62,820 nt of DNA from an uncultured Eggerthellaceae bacterium. Lineage in GTDB: Bacteria; Actinomycetota; Coriobacteriia; Coriobacteriales; Eggerthellaceae. Below, piece by piece: positions 8,995 through 17,242 of the stretch. The notes beneath the pieces were generated by a model that saw only the letters and a program-made list of their open reading frames with translations, had not been told where the DNA came from and did no database searches. Location: positions 1-62,820 of the forward strand of contig CAJUSF010000022.1 in assembly GCA_910588945.1 (NCBI GenBank). The letters are read 5' to 3'. Position 1 is the first letter of the stretch. The number at the start of each line of letters is the position of its first letter. The position numbers were made by a program, and so were the translations under genes.

Positions 8995-9084
8995 AAGTCA
9001 TTCCTTATCTATATGGAAAGATCGCGATAGATCGGATCATCCGTTGCCTACCTGCCGTTTGCCTGTCGCAGTTCTCGGTATAGC

Positions 9085-10146
9085 CTAGAACTGCCTCAAG
9101 AAGCGCATATCGCCTTCAAGCAGCATCCTGAGATCAGGAACGTTGTATTTCAGGCACGCTATCCTCTCGACGCCCATTCCAAAAGCAAAACCGGAGTAGC
9201 GCTCCGGATCGATGCCGCTCATCTCGAGAACGTTCGGATCGACCATGCCGCATCCCAAGATCTCAAGCCAACCGGTGCCTTTGCACATGCGGCAGCCCTC
9301 ACCATGACAGATGCCGCAGCTCACATCGACCTCGGCCGAAGGCTCGGTAAATGGGAAATAGTGCGCACGGAATCGGGTCTTCCTGTCCGCACCAAAGATG
9401 GCTTTGCAGATGTATTCGAGCGTTCCCTTAAGATCGCCAAAGGTTATCCCTTCATCGACGACAAGGCCTTCGATCTGGTGGAATTGCGGAAGATGCGACG
9501 GGTCGGCCACATCGCGGCGATAGACCTTACCCGGAGCGATCATGTAGATCGGAAGCTCTTGGTCTTCCATGAAATGAACCTGAACTCCGGATGTTTGCGT
9601 GCGTAGCAGCACGTCGCTCTCGCCATCGACGTCAGCTACATCGCCTGAGAGATCCTTCACATAGAAGGTGTCCTGCATGCTGCGACTGGGATGATCAGCT
9701 GGGGCGTTTAGCGCAGTGAAGTTGTAATAGTCGGTCTCAACCTCAGGACCAGTGCCCACGGTGTATCCAAGGCCTAAGAATATCTCGGTGAGGTCATCGA
9801 TGATGTTATTGATCAGATGGCGCGTGCCGATCTGTTGCGATCTTCCCGGCAGCGTGATATCCACAGCAGCAGCATCGATAGCCGCATCGAGCTCTTTGGT
9901 CTTCAAGGTGCACAGTGCCTCATCGAGTGCGCCCTCAATGGCCTCGCGCGCAGCATTCACAGCCTTGCCGACCTCGGCGCGCTCTTCTTTGGCAACACTG
10001 CCCATCGAACGAAGGTATCCCGTAAGCGACCCTGATTTGCCGAGCACCGCGATTCGGACGCTTTCAAGCTCTGCGGTCGTGGCGGCGTTTGCGATATCGT
10101 TCAAAGTTTGCGCACGCAAAGCGGTAAGTTCATCTAAAACAGCCAT
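9085..10146 (-). CDS. pheS: Phenylalanyl-tRNA synthetase alpha subunit
   Basis: 353 residues. An N-terminal coiled coil of about 90 residues is followed by the class II synthetase core with motif 2 (FHQIEGLVVD near 220) and motif 3 (GFAFGMGVERIACL near 325), ending in the usual GDMRFL. Four cysteines near residues 280-295 (CGICHGEGCRMC) form a metal-binding-like knuckle. TAGGAGAA precedes the ATG. It is first in the pheST pair; the ~107 bases upstream show no T-box. Confidence 0.97.
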   Translation of the reverse strand: MAVLDELTALRAQTLNDIANAATTAELESVRIAVLGKSGSLTGYLRSMGSVAKEERAEVGKAVNAAREAIEGALDEALCTLKTKELDAAIDAAAVDITLPGRSQQIGTRHLINNIIDDLTEIFLGLGYTVGTGPEVETDYYNFTALNAPADHPSRSMQDTFYVKDLSGDVADVDGESDVLLRTQTSGVQVHFMEDQELPIYMIAPGKVYRRDVADPSHLPQFHQIEGLVVDEGITFGDLKGTLEYICKAIFGADRKTRFRAHYFPFTEPSAEVDVSCGICHGEGCRMCKGTGWLEILGCGMVDPNVLEMSGIDPERYSGFAFGMGVERIACLKYNVPDLRMLLEGDMRFLRQF

Positions 10147-10253
10147 TCGATTCTCCTATTTAATGGTGTGAAACAAAAAGATTATATGACTTATCCAAGT
10201 CATATACAGATCTGAATGAAGGATTTTGGTCCCGCCGCGGGATGCGACGGAAC

Positions 10254-11402
10254 CTACAGAAATCGATATGAAACCGTTCGTAATCCCCAAGCCATGCAGG
10301 TATTGTAACCAAATGCCTTGAAGATACCGGGCTGGAGGTCGAGCACTCTGGAGCCGCCGCCCATGCCACCGCGGTCGTTGACGGTGCCATAGACCGTCAT
10401 GCCGTTGTATTTGATCTCGACTGTGCGCCCCTTGAGACGAGCCCATTCAGCGTCTCCCCAAGCAAGAGGAATCGCTACGCCTGTTGAATAATCGTTGCAG
10501 ACCGATCCGTTCGAGGTAGTGCCAGGATTTGGAGTGTTCGGGTCAGATGATCCGCCGTAGGCAGAAGCGATGCCTGTCTTCCAACCCTGATTCGAAGAAG
10601 TACCGCCGTTGTTGCCGTTGTTATTGTTGTTGTTTCCACCGGTATCCGGCACAACAGGCTGATTATCGGAAACTACAGGATCGCGATTGGTTGTGTTGGC
10701 GTTGGGATCAACATAAGGCGTGCCTTCTTTGCCCTTCCAAATAAAGGACGAGGCCTGCTTGCGCAGGTTCTCGAGCTCCTGTGAATTCTCTTGAAGCTCG
10801 GCTGCTGCCTGATCGACGACGCTTGATGCCTCTTCGCGCTTTTGGTTGAGCTCTTGAAGCTTGGCCTCCTGCTCGTTCTTTTGAACGGTGAGCTTCTCAG
10901 AGGACTTCGTGAACTGATCCTTCAGTTCTTTTTGCGTGGCGATCTCCTCGGTTTGGTAATCGATGATGTTGCCGACGTAGTCCATATTGCGCGTAAAGTC
11001 GATCCAGTCAGAAGATCCGAGCAGAACGCTCAAAAGCGCAGAGGTCGATCCGTTCCTATAATCTTGAATAACGGTATTGCTGAGCGAGGTGCGCCCATCA
11101 AGCATAGCCTGTTGCGCATCGAGAACCTGAACCGAAAGCTCATCTATCTGACTTTGGAGCTGGTCAATCTCGCTTGAAAGCTGGTCGAAATCATCAGTGA
11201 TCGACTTCAGGCGCTCCTTCGCATAGGTCAGCGCCTCTTCGGAGCTGTTGAAGGCGGCTTGGGCGTCATCTATATTCATTGAGCCGCTTGTTGCATAAGC
11301 ACGCTGCGTATCGACTGTTCCAAAAGGAAACAGGAACACAGAAAGCAACACCACCAACAAAACCCTGGTAGACATATGCATGATGCTCACTGCTTTAGGC
11401 AA
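10254..11402 (-). CDS. Secreted coiled-coil protein with C-terminal RlpA-like (double-psi beta-barrel) domain
   Basis: 382 residues starting at a TTG with a correctly spaced AAGGA. A signal peptide covers about residues 10-37 (hydrophobic VLLVVLLSVFLFPF, then an AYA-S-type cut). Residues 40-225 form a long PcsB/CwlO-like coiled coil; 235-290 is an Asn/Gly/Ser-rich linker; 300-382 is a double-psi beta barrel (NDRGGMGGGSRVLDL, ending AWGLRTVSYRF) related to RlpA. Coiled-coil proteins of this type are usually activated or localised by FtsEX, which is encoded at 53952-55716. The likely role is peptidoglycan remodelling at division; enzymatic activity of the barrel is not certain. Confidence 0.78.
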   Translation of the reverse strand: MPKAVSIMHMSTRVLLVVLLSVFLFPFGTVDTQRAYATSGSMNIDDAQAAFNSSEEALTYAKERLKSITDDFDQLSSEIDQLQSQIDELSVQVLDAQQAMLDGRTSLSNTVIQDYRNGSTSALLSVLLGSSDWIDFTRNMDYVGNIIDYQTEEIATQKELKDQFTKSSEKLTVQKNEQEAKLQELNQKREEASSVVDQAAAELQENSQELENLRKQASSFIWKGKEGTPYVDPNANTTNRDPVVSDNQPVVPDTGGNNNNNNGNNGGTSSNQGWKTGIASAYGGSSDPNTPNPGTTSNGSVCNDYSTGVAIPLAWGDAEWARLKGRTVEIKYNGMTVYGTVNDRGGMGGGSRVLDLQPGIFKAFGYNTCMAWGLRTVSYRFL

Positions 11403-11584
11403 ACCGGTTCCTTAGTCTGTTTGGTCCGATATACACACCGATCTAGGCCACATCAGGCCTTTCACTTCAAGTTGCCAATTATGCGTTATATCGCGAGAAA
11501 TTGCAACTTAGCCCATCTATATTACACAACATCTTGCGCTTTGGCCTCTTTCGCCAGCTTAACGAGACAACCACGAAAGCGCCA

Positions 11585-12373
11585 TCACAGCCAGATTGCG
11601 AACGGCATCAGATAATTCGAAGCGATGGAAATCCCTATCAATGCCGCGCAAGCCACCATGCACAACACGTCGGTTCCACTGAAGGGATAGCGCTTATATC
11701 CGCTTTGGCTGGTGCGAAGATCGAATCCCCTCACCTCGGCAGCGATGGCAGCCGAATTCGTTTTTCTCACCGAGCTTATGAGCAGTGGCACGCAAAGAGG
11801 GATCATGAGACGGATCCTTTTGGCGAACGAGCCGTCGAAGGCAACACCGCGGGCGGTTTGCGCTTCCATAATCGCCGACATATCGTTCATGAACACCGGG
11901 ATAAAGTGTATGGCGCTCGTGAATGTGAACGCATATTTGTAAGGAACATGCAGGTTCGCGCAAAAGGCGTTCGACATATCAGTGAGCTGCGTTACGTACA
12001 TCACCAAGAACAATGGGATCGCGCATCCGATCAGACGGACGACGATCAAAATCGCCGAATAGATGCTTCCCGTTCCAATGTAGCCCCACGGCAGCTCGAC
12101 GAGCATAGTGCCGCTTGATGAGGTGAGAAGAGCGATCGGGACGAGCACGATCGAGAAGATCCCGACGACTTTCGCGAGGCCAAGCGCAGGTTTGACCATC
12201 TTGCAGCTTGCAGCCAAAACAGCGTCGAGCACGAGGATCAAAGCGAGAAATACAATATTCGTCGTGCAGAAGCACGAGATCGATATCAGAAACGCGCAGA
12301 TGACCTTAGCCACCGGATTCATCTTGTGAATGAAGGAATCTCCCGGCACATACTCCAGAAATCCAGCCATCAT
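11585..12373 (-). CDS. ecfT: ECF transporter T component
   Basis: 262 residues with about five to six membrane spans and the two Ala-Arg-Gly coupling motifs characteristic of EcfT (ARGVAF near 155 and AAEVRGFDLR near 215), which lock the T subunit to the ATPases. Its start overlaps the stop of the upstream ATPase gene (ATGATG). It is the fourth and last gene of the S-A-A-T operon behind the tryptophan T-box. Confidence 0.9.
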   Translation of the reverse strand: MMAGFLEYVPGDSFIHKMNPVAKVICAFLISISCFCTTNIVFLALILVLDAVLAASCKMVKPALGLAKVVGIFSIVLVPIALLTSSSGTMLVELPWGYIGTGSIYSAILIVVRLIGCAIPLFLVMYVTQLTDMSNAFCANLHVPYKYAFTFTSAIHFIPVFMNDMSAIMEAQTARGVAFDGSFAKRIRLMIPLCVPLLISSVRKTNSAAIAAEVRGFDLRTSQSGYKRYPFSGTDVLCMVACAALIGISIASNYLMPFAIWL

Positions 12374-13239
12374 GCACCCCTTTTCACGTCTAGCGCCTTT
12401 GCCGGATCTATGTTCTTATATGCGGCTATTGCGCGTATCATCTCGTCAACCGTATTCGCGCGACATAAGTCCTCAAGCTTTTCGCTATGCGGTATATCGG
12501 CGAGCTTCATCGAGATCTCTATAATCTGAGGCTCAAGTAGATGCGCCCGGGAAACGGCATCTCTGTTCCTCAGGACATCTATCGTTTGACCGTCAGCGAC
12601 GATCTGGCCTTGCGTCATCGCGATCACGCGTTTCGCATGATCGGCCACTACTTCCATATCGTGGCACACCATTACAACAGTTGTTCCACTGTCGTTCATC
12701 TGCGAGATGACCTCCATCACCTTTTCGCATTCGCGAAAATCAAGTCCGGTTGTCGGCTCGTCCAAGATGATGACGTCAGGCTCGCAGACGATGATCGACG
12801 CTAGGGCAAGCAGCTGTCTTGTACCCCTGTTCAAAAGATACGGCTCAGCATCCGCATCGAAGTCAAACCGCTCGATCATCTCATCCACGCGACGGCGCGC
12901 GGCATCATCCAACCTACCTTGAGCTTGGAATCCAAAGAGCAACTCTTCACGGACGGTGTTACAGCAGATCTGATGGTCGGGGTTTTGGAAGAGAAAACCG
13001 ACGCGGCGTGCAAGTTCACTTGTTTTGAGCTGCGTCGTAGGAACCGAATCGATGAGCACGCGGCCCGATGTGGGTTTCAGCAGTCCGTTTATGAGCCTCA
13101 TCGTCGTAGATTTGCCCGCCCCGTTCGTACCGACGAAGGCGACGAACTCGCCCTCTTCGATAGTGAACGACACATCCCTTAGAACCGGCAGTTCATCGGC
13201 ATATGATGCACAGACGTTTTCAAAGGCGATCATGCGCAA
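12370..13239 (-). CDS. ecfA: ECF transporter ATPase with degenerate signature motif
   Basis: 289 residues. Walker A GTNGAGKST near residue 37, Q-loop FLFQNPDHQ near 83, Walker B VIILDEPTTGLD near 160. The ABC signature, normally LSGGQ, reads LNRGT followed by RQ (near residue 137), so one of the composite ATP sites may be weak or non-hydrolysing. The start overlaps the preceding ATPase gene by 10 bases and its stop overlaps ecfT, so all are translationally coupled. It should pair with the other ATPase to power uptake of the vitamin or amino acid bound by the S component. Confidence 0.9.
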   Translation of the reverse strand: MRMIAFENVCASYADELPVLRDVSFTIEEGEFVAFVGTNGAGKSTTMRLINGLLKPTSGRVLIDSVPTTQLKTSELARRVGFLFQNPDHQICCNTVREELLFGFQAQGRLDDAARRRVDEMIERFDFDADAEPYLLNRGTRQLLALASIIVCEPDVIILDEPTTGLDFRECEKVMEVISQMNDSGTTVVMVCHDMEVVADHAKRVIAMTQGQIVADGQTIDVLRNRDAVSRAHLLEPQIIEISMKLADIPHSEKLEDLCRANTVDEMIRAIAAYKNIDPAKALDVKRGA

Positions 13240-14069
13240 ACCTCCTTTATGACTTCAAAGGCCTCATCGACGCTACAAACGGCCGCGCCGCTGTATAGAT
13301 CGAGTTCTCTGAGCGTGTTGACAAGCGTAGTCGAGCGAGGGCAGTTCACGCCTATCTCAAGAAGCTCATCGGCGTGCCTCAGCACCTCACGCGGAGCATC
13401 GTCGTATGCGATCGTGCCATCGTCGACGATGATGAGCTTGTCGCAAAATTGCGAGAGCAGCGCTATCTTCTGCTCAACGACTATGACCGTCGTTTCGAAT
13501 TCACGTGCATAGTCTGCGAGGATGCGAAACACGCTCAGCGACGATGAGGGATCGAGCTCGGCTATGGGCTCGTCGAGCACAAGTACTTTTGGTTTGAGCG
13601 CGATGATCGCAGCGATCGCGACTTTTTGTTTTTGCCCGCCGGATAGCGAATCGATCCGCCTGTCCCGAAGATCAGCGATACCAAGCAGATCGAGCGCTTC
13701 GCTCACACGAGACGCTATCTCATCGCGAGACACCGAGAAGTTCTCCAAACCGTAGAGCATCTCGTCTTCCACGATCGAGGAGACCATCTGAGAGTCCACA
13801 TCTTGGCATACGCTCCCGACGAAACGCGAGATATCCGTAAGGCTTGCCTCAACGCTGTCAAGACCCTCTATCATCACGCTTCCGTAGAACTCGCCCGGAT
13901 AGCAATGAGGGATTATTCCGTTCAACGCATACGTGAGCGTGGATTTTCCGCTGCCAGCCGCTCCGGTGATGCCTACGAATGCACCGTCAGGGATAGTGAT
14001 GTTCACATCTTTGATCGCTGGATTTTGCCCTTCTTTGTATTTGAATGTGAAATCTTTGACTTCGATCAT
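13230..14069 (-). CDS. ecfA: ECF transporter ATPase
   Basis: 279 residues with intact ABC motifs: Walker A GAAGSGKST near 37, Q-loop VCQDVDSQ near 90, signature LSGGQKQKV near 143, Walker B VLVLDEPIAELD near 163, and a switch region VIVVEQK (Gln in place of the usual His). It overlaps the next ATPase gene by 10 bases. Together with its paralogue at 12370-13239 it forms the A-A' motor of the importer. Confidence 0.9.
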   Translation of the reverse strand: MIEVKDFTFKYKEGQNPAIKDVNITIPDGAFVGITGAAGSGKSTLTYALNGIIPHCYPGEFYGSVMIEGLDSVEASLTDISRFVGSVCQDVDSQMVSSIVEDEMLYGLENFSVSRDEIASRVSEALDLLGIADLRDRRIDSLSGGQKQKVAIAAIIALKPKVLVLDEPIAELDPSSSLSVFRILADYAREFETTVIVVEQKIALLSQFCDKLIIVDDGTIAYDDAPREVLRHADELLEIGVNCPRSTTLVNTLRELDLYSGAAVCSVDEAFEVIKEVCA

Positions 14070-14144
14070 CTAGACTCCTCTGTCTGATCGCTGAGGCCTA
14101 TCGCTTGGGTCGCTCCGTTTGAGCGGTTAAGCATTGCCTGCGCT

Positions 14145-14747
14145 TCAGTTCGTTTTCTTCAGGACCTTCTTAAGCGGCAGAGTGAGTATCTCGACCAAGA
14201 TGCAATTGATGAGAGCTGTTCCGAACACCATGACCGCATAAGTGACGAACACCGCAGTAAGGTCGAGACCGTTCATCAGACCGACGATGATCGCAAAAGT
14301 GTAGCCCGACACGACGGTCGAGAGAAATGTGGTGACGAGCGGATTGAGATCGAGCTTGGAGATCTTCAAAGGGATGTGGATGAGAAGGCCGCATGCGAGG
14401 GCGCCGAGCATCTCTGAGGGAATGTTAACCCATGGCGTCGCATTGAGCATCGGGATCTGGCTGATAAGGCCAGTGATAAGACCAATGATGACGGCTTGTC
14501 CTACGTTGGGTCTAACCAAGATAATCGCAAGACAATACATTGCGATCATGAAGTTGGGCTTCATGCCTGCAAAGCTGAACACCGACGATACGGTAAGCTT
14601 TAACACGGCACCAGCAGCCAAAAGAACTGCTACTAGGATCAAGTCTTGGACTGAAAGACCTTTCTTCTCCTCTACTTTCACTTCACGCTTGCCTGTCGGT
14701 GATACTGTGGAGTTTGCATCTTTGATGCCGATCTCATTCTGTGTCAT
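14145..14747 (-). CDS. ECF substrate-binding (S) component, TrpP-like tryptophan transporter
   Basis: 200 residues: a short polar N-terminus, then about five to six membrane spans. The segment with FAGMKPNFMIAMYCL and RPNVGQAVIIGLITGLIS resembles the TrpP/YhaG family of tryptophan transport proteins. The strongest support for tryptophan is upstream: a T-box leader whose specifier codon reads TGG (Trp). The gene leads the operon with two ATPases and the T component, giving a complete ECF importer. An AAAGGAAAAG site precedes the ATG. Family assignment is from pattern memory; substrate is inferred from the leader. Confidence 0.82.
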   Translation of the reverse strand: MTQNEIGIKDANSTVSPTGKREVKVEEKKGLSVQDLILVAVLLAAGAVLKLTVSSVFSFAGMKPNFMIAMYCLAIILVRPNVGQAVIIGLITGLISQIPMLNATPWVNIPSEMLGALACGLLIHIPLKISKLDLNPLVTTFLSTVVSGYTFAIIVGLMNGLDLTAVFVTYAVMVFGTALINCILVEILTLPLKKVLKKTN

Positions 14748-14810
14748 CTTCTTTTCCTTTCATTTGCTTTAACACTTTCTGCAACTTCTCACCTTTTCCG
14801 ACAAAGCATT

Positions 14811-14859
14811 AAAAAAGCCTGTCCTAAATACGAGATAACTCGTACAAAGGACAGGCTTT
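14811..14859 (-). terminator. T-box regulated terminator
   Basis: On the minus strand AGCCTGTCCT pairs with AGGACAGGCT, with an inner TACGAG/CTCGTA stem, followed by six T. It overlaps the T-box sequence so that pairing of uncharged tRNA favours the competing antiterminator. Confidence 0.85.
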
Positions 14860-15060
14860 GTCACCTGCGGTGCCACCTTTGTTGGATCGATAAACGATCC
14901 CACTTAGCGATGTGCCATCACACATCCTGCCACTAACGCGGGCTCACGGTCCAGATACTCAGCCGAATCACTTCGGCCTTTCCCCTTTCCCTCGGCGACC
15001 CATTTACCAACCAGCATCTCTACGGGAATCTCAGCTGCGCCCGCTCTCTGTAAGCGCTTA
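14811..15060 (-). promoter_or_regulatory. Tryptophan-specific T-box leader
   Basis: Minus strand. The T-box core AAAGGTGGCACCGCAGGTGA is at 14880-14861 and overlaps a terminator. Upstream, a Stem I region is closed by GCGGGC/GCCCGC and contains a specifier-loop sequence GAGTATC followed by TGG (14953-14951) and A. TGG reads as the tryptophan codon. The leader ends about 60 bases before the S-component ATG. Uncharged tRNA-Trp should switch the ECF operon on. Confidence 0.9.
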
Positions 15061-15107
15061 TGATGGCTTGACTTTCGCCTCAACGGTTTAAGGTATTAAG
15101 TTGTGTT

Positions 15108-15135
15108 TGCATACTTTATCACAATAAAGCGTCAA
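15108..15135 (-). promoter_or_regulatory. Candidate promoter for the T-box leader
   Basis: Minus strand TTGACG (15135-15130) and TATGCA (15113-15108) with a 16-base spacer, about 40 bases before the start of Stem I. Confidence 0.45.
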
Positions 15136-15140
15136 GCATG

Positions 15141-15437
15141 TGCAGATTTTTACCAAATGTCACGAATATATGGATCCGATCGCTTTACAAAAAGAGCTGA
15201 AGCTGAACATAACAAGTTCAACATCCGCTCGATTCGCTGAAGAATCTTAGCGTTTCAATGATCAAAGTGAGCCACCTTGCTTCATGCGCTTCGAATCACA
15301 CCAGGTGCTTTGCGCCCTTAGACTCGTACACTCCGGCTCACGGCTTACGCCTTGCGCGCCGTGCATCTCAAGCTTTACATCGTTGACTCCACGACATCTG
15401 TTACACGCCTCATAATTCATGACTCGCGTAAATTCCA
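15141..15437. other. Intergenic region, nothing recognised
   Basis: About 300 bases between the recN stop and the T-box promoter. I see no gene, no tRNA-like fold and none of the repeat families found elsewhere in the window. Confidence 0.6.
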
Positions 15438-17135
15438 TCATGCCGCTTTTACGCTTTGGACTAGTTCGCGAGCGTGCGTGATCGAGGCATCGGTGACTGA
15501 ACCTGAGAGCATACGAGCAAGCTCCTCTTCGCGTGCGGCTCCTGAAATCTCGGAGATCACAGTCTCAGCCATGCCACTGTCTTCGTGCTTACTGACGACA
15601 TAATGCTTCTCTGCGCGTGCAGCAACTTGAGCAAGATGCGTTACCACTATGACTTGATGCGTTTGAGACAGTTGCTCTATGACCTCTGCCAATGCCAGAG
15701 CGGTGGCGCCGCCCACTCCCGCATCGATCTCATCGAATATCAAAGTCGAGACATTATCCTTTTCACCCATGATCACATGGATGGCGAGCATAACGCGGCT
15801 GAGTTCGCCACCTGACGCTATCCTTGAAAGAGGACGCGGCTGCATGCCATTTGACGGTCTGAACATCAACTCCACACGATCGGGTCCAAAAATTCCCCAC
15901 TGTGAGCGATCTAGCATTGTGACCTCACAAAGCAATCCGGCGCTTCCCATTTCAAGTTGCGACATCACAGAAGATACCTCGTCTGCAAACTGCGGAGCAT
16001 ACGATGATCTGAGCTCATTTAATGCTCTCGCCGCCACAAGTAGATCGGCTTCTGCACGCTCGAAATCCTCCAAAGCATGCTTTTCAACCTCATCGGCATT
16101 TTCAAACAGTGCTATCGCATCTCTAGCCGATTGTGCTTTTGCAAGCACATCGGAAACATCGGGTCCGTATTTTCTAAGGACGCTTTGATATAGGGCAACT
16201 CTTTCCTGATCGGCAGCAAGACTTTCTGGGTCGAAATCGATATCTTGCTTATAGACGGCGATGTCTCTGGATACATCTTCAAGAATGAACCCAGCCTCTT
16301 TTATCGATCGAACATGCTCCGTGAGCGACTGATCATACTTGACCGCTGTTTCAAGAGACGAAATGGCCGATGTGATCATATCCAAAATGCAGTCATCGCC
16401 TGATATGGCAGAATATGCCGATTCAGCGGAGCTTGCTAAGATCTCTGAATTCTCTGCGATCTCTAGCTTCTGGGTGAGTTCTTCGTATTCGCCTTCGACA
16501 GGACAGAGCGCATCGATCTCGCGAAGCATGTAGCGCATATCTTCTACCTGCGTATTCTGGGAGACCTTCGATTCGCGAATATCCTCTAGCTTGCTTTTGG
16601 CGCTTTGCGCTTCAAGGTAGGCCTGCTTGTATCGGTCCATGACATCATCAAGCGGATGTGAAATCCATGAGTCAAGCATTATTCTGTGGTTGGACGATTT
16701 TAAAAGGCCTTGCTGATCATGCTGAGAACACAGATCCATGCGTCCGGAGACAGCATTTGAAAGCTGACTTAGGCTCACCATAGATCCGTTGATCCGAACA
16801 CGCGAGCGACCATCTGCAGTGAAGCTTCTAGAGACGACGGTCTCGAAATCTGTTGAGAACGACTGGTCGTCGTCCTGCACACCTTGCGCATCGGCATCGA
16901 CAACCTTTACAACATCAGGCCCATCAAAGAAAAACCTACCCTGAACGGATGCTCCGCTCTCCCCCTCTCGAATCAGCTCCCTTTCTGCGCGGGCGCCCAT
17001 AAGAAGTTTGCACGAGGATAAAAGTGCGGTCTTACCTGCTCCCGTCTCACCCGTGATGGCTGTAAGACCTCGAGCAGGAATGAGGGTTCCCTGCTTGATC
17101 AACGCAAGGTTTTCAATCTGAATCTCATCTATCAT
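15438..17135 (-). CDS. recN: DNA repair ATPase RecN
   Basis: 565 residues, normal RecN length. SMC-like layout: Walker A GETGAGKTALL near residue 30, a long central coiled coil (about 150-360), then the signature ISGGELSRVMLAIH-type segment (RIASGGELSRVML near 440) and Walker B LIFDEIDAGVGG near 465. RecN acts early in double-strand break repair by holding ends together. The ATG follows AGAGGTG. Transcribed on its own from a promoter-like sequence at 17167-17194, downstream of uvrB in the same direction. Confidence 0.96.
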   Translation of the reverse strand: MIDEIQIENLALIKQGTLIPARGLTAITGETGAGKTALLSSCKLLMGARAERELIREGESGASVQGRFFFDGPDVVKVVDADAQGVQDDDQSFSTDFETVVSRSFTADGRSRVRINGSMVSLSQLSNAVSGRMDLCSQHDQQGLLKSSNHRIMLDSWISHPLDDVMDRYKQAYLEAQSAKSKLEDIRESKVSQNTQVEDMRYMLREIDALCPVEGEYEELTQKLEIAENSEILASSAESAYSAISGDDCILDMITSAISSLETAVKYDQSLTEHVRSIKEAGFILEDVSRDIAVYKQDIDFDPESLAADQERVALYQSVLRKYGPDVSDVLAKAQSARDAIALFENADEVEKHALEDFERAEADLLVAARALNELRSSYAPQFADEVSSVMSQLEMGSAGLLCEVTMLDRSQWGIFGPDRVELMFRPSNGMQPRPLSRIASGGELSRVMLAIHVIMGEKDNVSTLIFDEIDAGVGGATALALAEVIEQLSQTHQVIVVTHLAQVAARAEKHYVVSKHEDSGMAETVISEISGAAREEELARMLSGSVTDASITHARELVQSVKAA

Positions 17136-17166
17136 CGGAGCACCTCTTCACTAGAACTTTTGTTCG

Positions 17167-17194
17167 ATTATAGTACATCCGTTCGAAAAGTCTA
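17167..17194 (-). promoter_or_regulatory. Candidate recN promoter
   Basis: Minus strand TAGACT (17194-17189) and TATAAT (17172-17167) with a 16-base spacer, about 32 bases before the recN ATG. No LexA-type palindrome was recognised. Confidence 0.45.
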
Positions 17195-17242
17195 GCAAAA
17201 ATTTTCGCCGATTTGAAACGCTTTGAAATTCAGTGTCAAAGA

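Noticed and set aside
10147..10253. T-box upstream of pheST
   Set aside because: No GGTGGCACC-type core and no terminator/antiterminator pair in this short region.
15141..15437. Possible decayed gene between recN and the T-box
   Set aside because: No frame of useful length and no motif.
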